A stretch of DNA of 64,000 nucleotides from Deefgea chitinilytica (GCF_016881405.1 NZ_WOFE01000003.1:1-64000); one strand, 5' to 3'. Positions 44,612 to 53,910 are shown, numbered from the stretch's first letter. Translations and numbers: made by a program. Notes: generated by a model from the letters alone, not told the origin.

Positions 44612-44878
44612 TTAATCAATTTCAGATTTAACAATATCCAGTGTTTTGGTATCGAAATACACTTCGGCTTTTTTGCCTTCTTTGTTGTGGCCGTAAATCT
44701 CGTAGCACTCACCCGATGTTTTGAATTTTTTGATTTTGTAGCCCATGCCTTCAATTTTGGCTTTGGCATCGGCTTCTTTCATCCATTCGGCTTTTGGATG
44801 AGGAGTGCACTTTGCGCTGGCAAAACTGAGGGAAGAAGCTGCAACGGTGGCGACGGCAAACAAAGTAATCAGTTTCAT
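44612..44878 (-). CDS. PepSY-domain periplasmic protein
   Basis: 88 residues with a signal peptide (MKLITLFAVATVAASSLSFA). The rest is one PepSY domain: KAEWMKEADAKAKIEGMGYK, ... YEIYGHNKEGKKAEVYFD ... ILDIVKSE-type ending. PepSY proteins bind or inhibit peptidases or sense periplasmic conditions. GGAGCT precedes the start. It is followed by the cytochrome b561-like gene on the same strand, with the palindrome in between. Confidence 0.9.
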   Translation of the reverse strand: MKLITLFAVATVAASSLSFASAKCTPHPKAEWMKEADAKAKIEGMGYKIKKFKTSGECYEIYGHNKEGKKAEVYFDTKTLDIVKSEID

Positions 44879-45044
44879 GGTCTAGCTCCAAGTGGTTTGT
44901 TGAGACAACGAGTGCATTAAATCATCGTTGAATGAAGCGAAACTTAAGCGCTAAAAAAACATTATTGATTATTTTGCTTGCTAGCAACTTGCAAATTACT
45001 CGACTACAACGACAGTATGAGGCGCAAACGAGCGAGGGCTTGGT

Positions 45045-46388
45045 ATGTATCCGTATTCAGTGGCGAATAATGGGCTGTCGACTATTCGTGTTCCCTTGTT
45101 TGACATGATCTGTGCGCTGTCGACGGCGCTGGATTTATTAGATCCGGCACTGGGCTCGCATCAAAAGCGAACTTGCCTGATTGCCGCGCAAATTGCGCGA
45201 TCGATGTCCTTGAGCGATACCGACTATCAAAATGTGTTTGGGGCGGCCATTTTTCATGATATTGGCGCGATTGGCTTAAATGATCGCTTGTCGATGCTGG
45301 ATTTTGAAGAACACGACGCGCACATCCATGCGCATCTTGGCGCCTTGTTGCTGGCTCGTTTCCCGAGTTTTGCTTGCTATGCGCCACTGGTCAATTGCCA
45401 TCATGTGCAATGGAACCACGGATTGGGTCAAATGCATGATGGGCAAAACGTGCCGATGATGAGCCATCTGATTTATTTATCTGATCGCATTGAAGTGCTG
45501 GCTCAAGGGCAAGACAATATTCTTGGTGCCGCGCCTGAGATTGTGGCGCAGATTTGTGCTGAGAGTGGGCGCAAATTTCATCCGCACTTTGTCACCGCTT
45601 TTTGCAAAATCGCCCAGCAGGAATCATTTTGGCTCGATATTTTCTCGAATAACCTCGACCGCATTCTGAAAGACATCGCTCCGTTTGAAAATATTGATCT
45701 GGAATTAGATCATGTACTGCAATTTGCGCAGTTTTTTGCGCTAATTATTGATTCGCGCAGCCATTTCACTGCGACGCATTCGGCGGGGGTGGCGATTACC
45801 GCCGAGACGATTGCGCGGCATTTGGGGATGGGGGATCAAGAATGCATGAAAGTACGGATGGCGGGGTATCTGCATGATTTGGGTAAGTTGGCCATTCCCA
45901 GCGAGTTTATCGAGCGTGCCGCACCGCTTAGCGAAAAAGAAATCGCGCGCGTGCGTTCACATAGCTATCTGACGCTGGATATTCTGAGCATGATTGGTGG
46001 CTTGGAAGACGTCGCTGAGTGGGCGGCCAGCCACCATGAGCGCCTTGATGGCAGCGGTTATCCTTTCCATTTGACGGCCAAAGATTTATCGCTTGGCGCC
46101 AGAATTTTGGCGGTCGCAGATGTGTATACCGCCCTTACCGAAGATCGCCCCTATCGCCCCGGCGTGCCACCGGATACGGCCTTAGCGATGCTGGACGAAT
46201 GGCAGCAACAAGGCAAGCTTGATGGTCATGTGATTGCGGCCTTGCATGATAATTTGGCTGTTGTCGAGTCAGCGCGTGTGCAAGCTCAGCATCAAGAAGG
46301 CATTGATCTGGCGGAGTTTTGGCAATCGGCGGTGTCGCCATCGGTAACTGCGCAAAAGGTGAGGTATGAAAAATCGCATTACGCCTAA
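45045..46388 (+). CDS. HD-GYP phosphodiesterase with an extra N-terminal HD domain
   Basis: 447 residues with two HD-type domains. The N-terminal one has HDIG at 71-74 and HLG/HH ligand-like residues (HAHLGALLL, NCHHVQW). The C-terminal one is a full HD-GYP: HDLGK at 277-281 and HHERLDGSGYP at 330-340. It should hydrolyse c-di-GMP. No receiver or membrane segment is present. Its end overlaps the PAS gene by 23 nt, starting a three-gene coupled unit with a chemoreceptor, which links c-di-GMP turnover with taxis. Confidence 0.92.
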   Translation: MYPYSVANNGLSTIRVPLFDMICALSTALDLLDPALGSHQKRTCLIAAQIARSMSLSDTDYQNVFGAAIFHDIGAIGLNDRLSMLDFEEHDAHIHAHLGALLLARFPSFACYAPLVNCHHVQWNHGLGQMHDGQNVPMMSHLIYLSDRIEVLAQGQDNILGAAPEIVAQICAESGRKFHPHFVTAFCKIAQQESFWLDIFSNNLDRILKDIAPFENIDLELDHVLQFAQFFALIIDSRSHFTATHSAGVAITAETIARHLGMGDQECMKVRMAGYLHDLGKLAIPSEFIERAAPLSEKEIARVRSHSYLTLDILSMIGGLEDVAEWAASHHERLDGSGYPFHLTAKDLSLGARILAVADVYTALTEDRPYRPGVPPDTALAMLDEWQQQGKLDGHVIAALHDNLAVVESARVQAQHQEGIDLAEFWQSAVSPSVTAQKVRYEKSHYA

Positions 46389-46884
46389 TAGTCATGAAAA
46401 ACGGATGCGCGAACAGGACTTTATCGTGTCTAAGACCGATCTGAAAGGCCGCATCACCTACGGGAATCGGATTTTTATTGAATATTCAGGCTATACCGAG
46501 CACGAATTGCTGGGGGCGCAGCACAATATTATTCGCCACCCAGATATGCCGCGCGGCGTGTTTAAATTTTTATGGGACACCATTGCGAGCGGGCAAGAGG
46601 TATTTGCCTACGTTAAAAACATGGCCAAAGACGGTAGCTATTATTGGGTGTTCGCCAATGTCACCCCTGACTATGATGAGCAGGGCAATATCATCGGGTA
46701 TTTGTCTGTACGCCGCTGTCCAAAAAGATCTGCTGTTGATACGTGCACTGCTTTGTATCAGCAAATGTTAGCAGCTGAACAAGCGGCAGGCCCGCGTGAT
46801 GCGTGTGACGCGTCTTTGGCGCTGCTGACTCAGGTGCTACAACAACGCGGAGTGAGTTATGAAGAACTTGTCCTTTCACTCTAG
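46366..46884 (+). CDS. Stand-alone PAS sensor protein (Aer/CetB-like)
   Basis: 172 residues, cytosolic. One PAS domain (about 15-125) with the redox/FAD-type pattern of Aer: [37 protein letters not shown], and [21 protein letters not shown] helical tail follows. It overlaps the upstream HD-GYP gene by 23 nt and the downstream MCP gene by 26 nt; AAGGTGAGG precedes its start. In Campylobacter CetB (PAS) works with CetA (MCP) for energy taxis; this pair has the same split layout. Confidence 0.88.
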   Translation: MKNRITPNSHEKRMREQDFIVSKTDLKGRITYGNRIFIEYSGYTEHELLGAQHNIIRHPDMPRGVFKFLWDTIASGQEVFAYVKNMAKDGSYYWVFANVTPDYDEQGNIIGYLSVRRCPKRSAVDTCTALYQQMLAAEQAAGPRDACDASLALLTQVLQQRGVSYEELVLSL

Positions 46885-48319
46885 GGTTACGCTTATCGTG
46901 CTCTTTTTATGTAGTCTGCTGGGTATTAGTTTCCTGATTGACTGGTTTTTACACGGCTTTAGCATCTGGGCATTGCTGCCTTTATTGATTGGAATCGGAA
47001 CGGGGCATTGGTATACGCTGCGCTCGCGCATCGATCTGGCGCTGCTTAAACAAATCGAAACGGTGGCTAGCAATGTGGCCGCAGGCAAAATCACCGGACG
47101 AATTTTACATATTCCAAGCGAGGACGAGTTTGGTCGAATCAGTTGGGCCATCAATGACATGCTCGATCAGCTTGAAGCCTGTTTTCGTGAACAGCAAACC
47201 ACGCTACAGATGGCCAGCCAAGGGCGATTTTTTCGCCATGCGCAGCCAGTGGGTTTGCATGGTGTGTTTTATGATTCGCTGGAGCGCACCAATCAATCCT
47301 TGGTGCTGGTTGAGCAAAATGCGCTCAAAGAGCGCCGCAACGGGCTGTTGTCGCAACTGGGTGAAATGAATAGCCGTAATTTATTGTCAAATCTGGCCAT
47401 GACGCAAGGTGATATGGTGGGGATTGCCAGTGCGACGGATGAGTTAGCAGGTTTATCAGGCCAAAATGTCGCCGATGCCGGAGAAAGTCGCCAGCAAGTG
47501 ACGCAACTGATTCATTCATTAATGGAAATGATCGAGCATATTGACGAAACGAGCTCTGCTGTCGATGGTTTTGGCCAATTGGCCGCCAAAGTGAGCGCGT
47601 CGGTGACGATGATTGCTGAGTTATCTGATCAAACGAATTTGCTGGCGCTCAATGCGGCCATTGAGGCCGCGCGTGCTGGCGAGCAAGGGCGCGGTTTTGC
47701 GGTGGTCGCCGATGAAGTGCGTAAATTGGCCGAGCGCAGCAAAACCGCATCTGGTGAAATTGGCGAAGTGATGCATGATTTACAAGCTAAAGCCAATAGC
47801 ATCAGCCAAGTCAGCACCAGCATGCGAGCCATGGCGCACGAGTCGGGCGAACATGTGGCCGGAATCGAGCAGCGTTTTCAAGGCAGTGAAGAGCGCGCGA
47901 AACAAGCATTACGTCGCATCGCCTATGTGCAGGACGTTTGTCATGCCTCACAAGCCAAGGTTGAAATCTTAAATCTGAAGCAAAATGGTTATATCAGTTT
48001 GATGGGCGGCGACATGGCGCGCACCGCTCAGCAACATCTGCAAGCGCAAGCCAGTGATAGCGTATTTGGGCGCTGGTACGCCGCAGTGAGTGAGCAGCGA
48101 GAATATCAGCAACACAGCGCATTCCGGGCTTTGGCCACGCCACAAGCACAGATTTATCAGGCCATGCATCACATGCTGGACCTAGCCGCTGGCAATTGGC
48201 CCGATGAGCCTGCGCGGCAACTGCAGATTCAACAGCAATTTCAGCAGGTTGAGCAGGCTAGCCAGCAGCTGTTTCAAATGCTGGATACCTTGGTTCAGCA
48301 AAAGCACGCCACCGCTTAG
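46859..48319 (+). CDS. Methyl-accepting chemotaxis protein lacking a periplasmic sensor, partner of PAS protein
   Basis: 486 residues. Two closely spaced membrane helices (about 10-28 and 33-52) leave almost no periplasmic loop. Then HAMP-like regions, the signalling hairpin ([20 protein letters not shown]), and a C-terminal helical domain (about 370-450) shaped like a chemoreceptor zinc-binding (CZB) domain. Its usual Cys and first His ligands appear replaced (SVFGRWY instead of CRxGxWY). The lack of a sensor domain suggests it takes its signal from the overlapping PAS gene product, as CetA does from CetB. Confidence 0.9.
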   Translation: MKNLSFHSRVTLIVLFLCSLLGISFLIDWFLHGFSIWALLPLLIGIGTGHWYTLRSRIDLALLKQIETVASNVAAGKITGRILHIPSEDEFGRISWAINDMLDQLEACFREQQTTLQMASQGRFFRHAQPVGLHGVFYDSLERTNQSLVLVEQNALKERRNGLLSQLGEMNSRNLLSNLAMTQGDMVGIASATDELAGLSGQNVADAGESRQQVTQLIHSLMEMIEHIDETSSAVDGFGQLAAKVSASVTMIAELSDQTNLLALNAAIEAARAGEQGRGFAVVADEVRKLAERSKTASGEIGEVMHDLQAKANSISQVSTSMRAMAHESGEHVAGIEQRFQGSEERAKQALRRIAYVQDVCHASQAKVEILNLKQNGYISLMGGDMARTAQQHLQAQASDSVFGRWYAAVSEQREYQQHSAFRALATPQAQIYQAMHHMLDLAAGNWPDEPARQLQIQQQFQQVEQASQQLFQMLDTLVQQKHATA

Positions 48320-48442
48320 ATTTAGCACCGCTCGTCTGCCGTGAGTAAGGACAGCGGGCGAATCATGATCTTTTTCACCGAGCAAGGGCAACAGTACTTG
48401 ACGAGCTTGGTACAATAGCATTTTGCTCGTTTGGATTGCGTC

Positions 48443-48688
48443 ATGACTTCCCGCATCGCCCCACAACAGACTGCCGACTTATCTGGCTTGAATTGCCCTT
48501 TACCCATTCTACGCACCAAAAAAGCATTAGCGACGATGGCGGGTGGCGAGGTGTTGCAAGTGACCTGCACTGATCCCGCGACACCGACCGACTTTGCTGC
48601 CTTTTGCCGCCAAACGGGGCATGAGCTGCTTGAACAATGGAATGAAGACGCGAAGTTTTTATTCTTAATTAAAAAACGTGAGGGGTGA
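48443..48688 (+). CDS. TusA-family sulfur-transfer protein
   Basis: 81 residues from ATG 48443. SirA/TusA fold with the reactive Cys in L-N-C18-P-L-P, the C-P-x-P motif of the family, and the C-terminal half ending KFLFLIKK. TusA relays persulfide sulfur in tRNA thiolation or molybdenum cofactor pathways. In many betaproteobacteria this kind of small protein is near pyrC, as here. Which of the several TusA-like roles it has is unknown. Confidence 0.88.
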   Translation: MTSRIAPQQTADLSGLNCPLPILRTKKALATMAGGEVLQVTCTDPATPTDFAAFCRQTGHELLEQWNEDAKFLFLIKKREG

Positions 48689-48696
48689 GGAGTTAG

Positions 48697-48831
48697 CAGG
48701 CCGTTGAAAAAGGTGGCGAGAAGCTCAAAGGCAAAAATGGCGAAAAACCGGAGTTTACAGGTTGTAAATGAGGATTTTTAGCCGTTTTTTAACGCAGAAT
48801 TTGAATTTCACAGTAGTTTTTCAACGGCCTG
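48697..48831. mobile_element. MITE-like element with 15-bp terminal inverted repeats
   Basis: CAGGCCGTTGAAAAA (48697-48711) and TTTTTCAACGGCCTG (48817-48831) are perfect inverted repeats around ~105 bp with no gene. Size, AT-rich interior and TIRs fit a non-autonomous transposon. Flanks read ...GAGTTAG and TTAGGTG..., so a TTA-like duplication is possible. Confidence 0.75.
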
Positions 48832-48933
48832 TTAGGTGTGAGGGGTAAAACGCCCATTGTATTTCACACCCAATACCTCATCAGCAAAGCTCAACACCTC
48901 ACTCCTTACACCTAACCTCTCACAGGATTCAAT

Positions 48934-49968
48934 ATGACTCAAAGTATTACGATAGCCCGCCCGGATGATTGGCATTTGCACCTGCGCGATGGCGCGGGGT
49001 TGGCGAGTGTGTTGCCGCATACCGCACGTGAATTTGGTCGTGCGATTGTGATGCCCAATTTAAAACCACCAGTGACGAATGTGACTTTGGCGGGTGAATA
49101 CCGTGATCGCATTATGGCAGCGTTGCCTTCAGGTATATCGTTCCAGCCTTTGATGACGCTGTATCTAACAGACAATACCACGCCAGAAGATATCGTCGCG
49201 GCGAAAAACAGCGGTTTTGTGCACGGCGTGAAATTATATCCAGCAGGCGCAACGACCAATTCGGATGCCGGCTGTACCAATGTCAATAATGTGTTACCTG
49301 CGATTGAAAAAATGGCCGAAGTGGGGCTGCCATTCTTGGTGCACGGCGAAGTGGTTGATGCCGAAATCGATATTTTCGACCGCGAAGCAGTGTTTATCGA
49401 CCGTGTGATGCAGCCACTGTTGGCTAAATTCCCAAATCTGAAAGTCGTGTTCGAGCACATCACCACCAAAGACGCCGCGGAATTTGTCGCGGCGGCGCCA
49501 GCCAATGTGGCGGCGACGGTGACAGCGCATCACTTGCTGATGAACCGCAATGCGATGCTGGTCGGCGGCATTCGCCCACATCTGTATTGCTTGCCAGTGC
49601 TCAAACGCGAAGTGCATCGTAAAGCCTTGGTCGAAGCGGTGACGTCGGGCTCAAGCAAATTTTTCCTCGGCACCGACAGCGCACCACACGCCAAAGGCAC
49701 CAAAGAAACCAGTTGTGGCTGTGCGGGGATGTACACCGCCCACGCGGCGCTGCCGCTGTACGCCGAGGCATTTGATCTGGCGGGCAAGCTCGATCAGCTC
49801 GAAGCCTTTGCCAGCCTGAATGGCCCAGCGTTTTACGGTTTGCCGGTAAGCACGGAAAAAGTTACTTTGGTCAAAGAAAGCTGGGTCGTGCCAAACGAAT
49901 ACCCATTTGCCGATAGCGTGGTGGTGCCATTGCGCGCGGGCGAGTTGATTCAGTGGAAACTCGCTTGA
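48934..49968 (+). CDS. pyrC: Dihydroorotase PyrC
   Basis: 344 residues, class II dihydroorotase; it closes carbamoyl-aspartate to dihydroorotate in pyrimidine synthesis. The zinc ligands are visible: H-L-H-L-R-D near residue 15, the carbamylated Lys in [13 protein letters not shown], His in LVHGEV and FEHITT, and Asp in LGTDSAPH. Length equals E. coli PyrC. The start codon of the next gene overlaps its stop (TGATG). No PurR-like leader was identified. Confidence 0.97.
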   Translation: MTQSITIARPDDWHLHLRDGAGLASVLPHTAREFGRAIVMPNLKPPVTNVTLAGEYRDRIMAALPSGISFQPLMTLYLTDNTTPEDIVAAKNSGFVHGVKLYPAGATTNSDAGCTNVNNVLPAIEKMAEVGLPFLVHGEVVDAEIDIFDREAVFIDRVMQPLLAKFPNLKVVFEHITTKDAAEFVAAAPANVAATVTAHHLLMNRNAMLVGGIRPHLYCLPVLKREVHRKALVEAVTSGSSKFFLGTDSAPHAKGTKETSCGCAGMYTAHAALPLYAEAFDLAGKLDQLEAFASLNGPAFYGLPVSTEKVTLVKESWVVPNEYPFADSVVVPLRAGELIQWKLA

Positions 49969-50465
49969 TGATGGATCATCGCACGACTGTCATCCATCGT
50001 GGTGCGTTCACGTTAGCGTGGTGGACGGCGGGTTTGGTGATATTGGCGGCAGGCTATTGGGGCTTGCCGCTGGTGCAATCCACGCAGTTTGAAAATCACT
50101 TTTTTGGTTTGTTTTACTACTCGATTCTGGCCGGGATGGCGCTGTTTTGGGCGCTGCCGAGTGAGCAGCGCTTTGAAAATGGCGTGTTCGAGCGGCGTTT
50201 TGTCTTGTTAGGATTGCTGGTGCTGTGGAAAAAAACCACGCCACTGAGTGCATTTAGCGAAATCCATTACGAGCAAGACCCCAATCTCTTTCGCAACGAT
50301 ACGGTGTGGGTGATGGTTTCTGGTGCAGATGAAAACAGCGAGCGTTTTGCGTTCGCTAATTTTTCGGCCACGGCGGCTAATATCGAGAAAGCCAAAGCGA
50401 TTGCAGAGGCTTTGTCGCAGGCGACGGGCTTGCCGATCAACTGTCCTGATAAAGAAGAAGTGTAA
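49968..50465 (+). CDS. Small membrane protein of unknown function after pyrC
   Basis: 165 residues from ATG 49968, sharing one base with the pyrC stop; ATG 49971 is equally possible. Two membrane helices (about 13-33 and 45-62) precede a ~95-residue cytosolic part with a PH-like look (FENGVFERRFVLLGLLVLWKK, TTPLSAFSEIHYEQD). I do not recognise a family. Translational coupling with pyrC suggests cotranscription, not shared function. Confidence 0.75.
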   Translation: MMDHRTTVIHRGAFTLAWWTAGLVILAAGYWGLPLVQSTQFENHFFGLFYYSILAGMALFWALPSEQRFENGVFERRFVLLGLLVLWKKTTPLSAFSEIHYEQDPNLFRNDTVWVMVSGADENSERFAFANFSATAANIEKAKAIAEALSQATGLPINCPDKEEV

Positions 50466-50470
50466 AAGAA

Positions 50471-51364
50471 ATGTTCAATCAAAAATTCGGTAAAACTATC
50501 AAGTTGTTCCTCATGGATGCCGATCCTGATGGTCGTATGATTTGTGAATTATCGAATTGGACAGGAAAAGCATACCGAATTCCTCGCGGTAAGGTTAAAG
50601 ATTGCAATAATCGCGATGAGTTAAAAAGCACAGCGGTTTATTTGCTTTTTGGTCGAGCGGAGTCAGCAACGGCTAAACCTAAAGTTTATATTGGCGAGGC
50701 TGAGAACGCCTATTCTCGACTTGTACAGCATGTCTCTGAGAAAGAGTTTTGGAATGAGTCGGTTGTTTTTATCAGCAAAGATGAAAATTTAAATAAAGCG
50801 CACATCAAATATTTAGAATCTCGCCTATTTGAGATTGCGACTAGCGCAGACCGTTATGAACTGCAAAACGGCAATACGCCTACTCGTTCTTCGATTTCAG
50901 AAGCTGATCAGGCTGAAATGGAAGAATTTATCGAGTACATCAAAATGCTCGTGAATACGATGGGATTTAAGGTATTTGAACCGCTAATCAAAGCGGATAA
51001 TGGCGCAGTTGTTACTGCAGATTGTCTCTATATCAACGCTGCGCGTGGCGCAAATGCGAAAGGGCGGCGAACTTCTGATGGATTAGTCGTACTTAAAAAC
51101 TCTGAAATTGCTACGTCAACAGTGCCCTCTTTTCCTAATAGCTTTAATGCATTGCGCAATGATTTACTTGAAGGTGGGATTGTTGTTGCAGTGGAAGATA
51201 AATTGCTGTTTCAGCAAGATTATCTCTTTAGCAGCCCATCAGCAGCTGCCGCCGTTGTAATGGGGCGCAGCGCGAACGGACTTGTTGAGTGGAAAGATAT
51301 CAATGGTAAGGATCTCAAATCTATTGAGGCTCAAGAGATTCAAAAAGCTAACATAATCTTATAA
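50471..51364 (+). CDS. GIY-YIG-type nuclease family protein with C-terminal DUF4357
   Basis: 297 residues. The N-terminal part (about 50-130) has the GIY-YIG-like pair VYLLFG and VYIGEAENAYSRL, followed by Glu in KYLESRLFEIA as a likely metal ligand. The C-terminal ~65 residues (ALRNDLLEGGIVV... to ...GLVEWKDINGK) fit DUF4357. Proteins of this layout occur as stand-alone genes, sometimes near restriction-modification systems, with unknown biological role. Codon use looks more AT-rich than pyrC, hinting at acquisition. Confidence 0.82.
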   Translation: MFNQKFGKTIKLFLMDADPDGRMICELSNWTGKAYRIPRGKVKDCNNRDELKSTAVYLLFGRAESATAKPKVYIGEAENAYSRLVQHVSEKEFWNESVVFISKDENLNKAHIKYLESRLFEIATSADRYELQNGNTPTRSSISEADQAEMEEFIEYIKMLVNTMGFKVFEPLIKADNGAVVTADCLYINAARGANAKGRRTSDGLVVLKNSEIATSTVPSFPNSFNALRNDLLEGGIVVAVEDKLLFQQDYLFSSPSAAAAVVMGRSANGLVEWKDINGKDLKSIEAQEIQKANIIL

Positions 51365-51730
51365 ACGACTTTGTTCGATAATTTTATTTGTTGTGATATT
51401 CATAGTTTGAATTGCTATGCTGTTTTTGACGATTGCCGTGGCTTTAAATTGATGGGTATCGCTTCGCTCCCCCCATCTTACGTGCCCACATTTAAATTTT
51501 AGCCATGTTCAGATTAGGTGTTGATATTGTTTCTTGATCGTCGAGCTGAGGATTTTAAAACCCCTCATATCAAGCCGACGAAGTCGGCGCAGATATATGG
51601 GTCGCCTTCTTTTGCTTACTTTTCTTGGCGAAGCAAGAAATAGTAAGTCCCCGTCGCGGATTGCGACTGTAAAACATAGTGCCGCAGGCACTTAAACCAT
51701 CAACACCGAATCTGAATATTACCTAAATTT
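51365..51730. repeat. Gene-free stretch holding long hairpin repeat, copy 3
   Basis: The block from about 51520 to 51660 matches those at 655-810 and 988-1250. Its hairpin core is 51606-51647 and reads CTTCTTTTGCTTACTTTTCT, diverged from copies 1 and 2 but with compensating changes that keep the stems. No gene seen. Confidence 0.75.
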
Positions 51731-52276
51731 CTAGGTATTACCTTCCACGCCTTTATTCTTAATACGTGTAATCCGATACGTGCCAATTGCCAATGCCAGC
51801 AGCAACAAACCCCACACACTAAATCCCAGCCAACGCCAAAAACTCCATGTGGTGCTATCGGGCTCGGCGATTTGAATGTTGACGACATTCGGGAACCACG
51901 ACATCACATCAAAGCGCCAACCGTATGAAGTAATCAGTGCGGTTTTTTTCTCGAATTCCAAGGTTTTGGCTTTGGCTTGCAAATCGGCAGAATTAAATTT
52001 GAAGTAATACGGCCAGCTCCAGCCGGTATCGATATTTTTGTAGACGCGAATAATGTCGCTAGCGTGGTTGGTGTAGATGTAATACACATCGACCGTTGGG
52101 CCGTCACTTGGATTGGCTTGGCTAATCGGCCCGTCTTTATCGGTGAGTTTGACTTCAACGCCAGTGATGGTGGTGATCGATTTTTCTGGCAAAAAGAAAT
52201 CTAAGGTCACTGTGCCAATGATGGCTAGTAGCGCCAATAGGATAAACAGCGGTTTTCTGAGCTTGTGCATGGACAT
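51731..52276 (-). CDS. DUF1523 family membrane protein
   Basis: 181 residues (179 if the second Met is used). An N-terminal membrane helix (LFILLALLAIIGTVTLDFF), then a periplasmic part beginning with the family's typical FLPEKSITTITGVEVK and containing VDVYYIYT, then a second helix near the C-terminus (about 150-170) and a basic end. The DUF1523 function is unknown. It stands alone. Confidence 0.85.
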   Translation of the reverse strand: MSMHKLRKPLFILLALLAIIGTVTLDFFLPEKSITTITGVEVKLTDKDGPISQANPSDGPTVDVYYIYTNHASDIIRVYKNIDTGWSWPYYFKFNSADLQAKAKTLEFEKKTALITSYGWRFDVMSWFPNVVNIQIAEPDSTTWSFWRWLGFSVWGLLLLALAIGTYRITRIKNKGVEGNT

Positions 52277-52444
52277 TCCAAAAGTCTGATTATTTTGCTG
52301 AGATGTTTTATACCAGAGTCCTACTGCAGGTGTAAGTGCTGGTTTGCTTGAGTTGGGATTTGGTAGTAAAAATACGTAATCCTAAAACCCCTATGATTTG
52401 TACTGGTATACTGCACGCATTCTAAATTTTTTCTGGAGTTCACG

Positions 52445-52777
52445 ATGCCAAACGCCTGTCCACAATGCACTTTGGAAAATACCTATCAAGATGGTGAGAA
52501 CAATGTTTGCGCGGATTGTGGTTTTGAATGGCCATTAGAGGTTGCCGCTGCAGAAGAAGACGATGTGCGTATCGTTAAAGATGCCAATGGTAATGTGCTG
52601 CAAGACGGCGATACGGTGGTGGTGGTGAAAGACTTAAAAGTGAAGGGCACGTCGAGCACTTTGAAAGTCGGTACTAAAATCAAAGGCATCCGCATTGTCG
52701 ATGGTGATCACGAAGTGGATTGCCGTACCGATCTTGGTCAAATGATGTTGAAGGCCTGTTTCTTGAAAAAGGCTTAA
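52445..52777 (+). CDS. yjdM: Zinc-ribbon protein YjdM (PhnA family)
   Basis: 110 residues. The N-terminal zinc ribbon C-P-Q-C ... C-A-D-C is followed by the YjdM domain (VRIVKDANGNVLQDGDTVVV ... LKVGTKIKGIRIVDGDHEVD). It was called PhnA from its place near the phn genes of E. coli, but it is not the phosphonoacetate hydrolase of that name. Its function is unknown. GGAG lies before the start; a strong terminator follows. Confidence 0.93.
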   Translation: MPNACPQCTLENTYQDGENNVCADCGFEWPLEVAAAEEDDVRIVKDANGNVLQDGDTVVVVKDLKVKGTSSTLKVGTKIKGIRIVDGDHEVDCRTDLGQMMLKACFLKKA

Positions 52778-52800
52778 TGCCGCGTCAATCACGCGAATAA

Positions 52801-52838
52801 AAAATGCCCGCACATCAGAAGATGTTGCGGGCATTTTG
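52801..52838. terminator. Terminator between yjdM and gnd
   Basis: AAAATGCCCGCACATC, loop AGAA, GATGTTGCGGGCATTTT; serves the convergent genes. Confidence 0.92.
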
Positions 52839-52878
52839 CGTTTGAAATACTAGATTATTACTCGCTTTGGCGTGCCGC

Positions 52879-53790
52879 TTATTTTTTCGACATCGCGTGG
52901 CCACCAAAGGCATTGCGCATCAGCGACAGCATTTTCATCGCGTAATCGTCATTGCCGCGTGAAGCAAAGCGCGCGTACAAGCTGGTTGCCATCACGGGCG
53001 CAGGAACACCCAGCTCAACCGATTCCAATACTGACCAGCGGCCTTCGCCTGAATCAGGTACGTAGGCATTCAAATCAGCCAATTCAGCGTCGTGTGAGAA
53101 TGATTCAGCCACCAAGTCGAGCAACCATGAACGCACCACTGAGCTATGACGCCAGGTTTCAGCGATTTCAGCTACGTCCAGATCGAATTCTTTTTTTGCT
53201 TTTAGCATTGCAAAGCCTTCAGCAAACGCTTGCATCATGCCGTATTCGATACCATTGTGCAGCATCTTGGTGTAGTGGCCTGAGCCCGCTGGGCCGGTGT
53301 GTGTCCAGCCGCGTGTTGCATCGGGGGCCAAGATTTTCATAAATGGAGTAGCGATTTCAGCGGCATCTTTATCGCCACCAAACATCAAGCAATAACCATT
53401 CTGCAGACCCCATACACCGCCAGAAACGCCTGCATCGACAAACTTGATGTTCAGCGCGGCCAATTCCGCAGCATGGCGCTGGCTGTCTTTGTACATCGCG
53501 TTTGCACCGTCGATGATCAAATCGCCTGGCGCTAGCAAGGTTTTCATTTCGGCAAAGGCGGCCTCAGAAATATCGCCCGATGGCAACATCAACCACACCA
53601 CGCGTGGAGTGGGCAGCGCTGCGATCAATTCAGGTACGCTGGCAAAAGCTTGAAAATTAGCTTCTTCGCTGGCCAATTGGCTGCGCACTTCCGCGCTGAC
53701 ATCAAAGCCAAACACGTTTGCGCCACCGCGAGAGAGACGACGCGCCATATTGCCGCCCATTTTGCCTAAACCGATCATTGCGATATTCAT
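52879..53790 (-). CDS. gnd: 6-phosphogluconate dehydrogenase, short decarboxylating form
   Basis: 303 residues from ATG 53790 with AAGGAAA upstream. The N-terminal NAD(P) motif is G-L-G-K-M-G-G-N-M, the substrate motif DAGVSGGVWGLQNGYCLMFG, and the catalytic Lys in HYTKMLHNGIEYGMMQA. The short (~300 aa) YqeC-type GND is often NAD-dependent, unlike the 470-residue NADP enzyme. It converts 6-phosphogluconate to ribulose 5-phosphate and CO2. No other pentose-phosphate gene is near. Confidence 0.92.
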   Translation of the reverse strand: MNIAMIGLGKMGGNMARRLSRGGANVFGFDVSAEVRSQLASEEANFQAFASVPELIAALPTPRVVWLMLPSGDISEAAFAEMKTLLAPGDLIIDGANAMYKDSQRHAAELAALNIKFVDAGVSGGVWGLQNGYCLMFGGDKDAAEIATPFMKILAPDATRGWTHTGPAGSGHYTKMLHNGIEYGMMQAFAEGFAMLKAKKEFDLDVAEIAETWRHSSVVRSWLLDLVAESFSHDAELADLNAYVPDSGEGRWSVLESVELGVPAPVMATSLYARFASRGNDDYAMKMLSLMRNAFGGHAMSKK

Positions 53791-53896
53791 ACTGTTTCCT
53801 TGTAGGTTTTGCCTCGCCGAATATGACATTCTAAGCGAAAAACACGTGCTTTTATCGGTATTACGCCTACCACCGAAGCACTATGCAGGCTTTTTT

Positions 53897-53910
53897 TTGA
53901 TTTGTATTAA
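53897..53910. promoter_or_regulatory. FNR/ANR-like site upstream of ubiU
   Basis: TTGATTTGTATTAA matches TTGAT-N4-ATCAA at 9 of 10 defined positions, 59 bp before the ubiU start. It fits oxygen control of the anaerobic ubiquinone genes. Confidence 0.65.
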
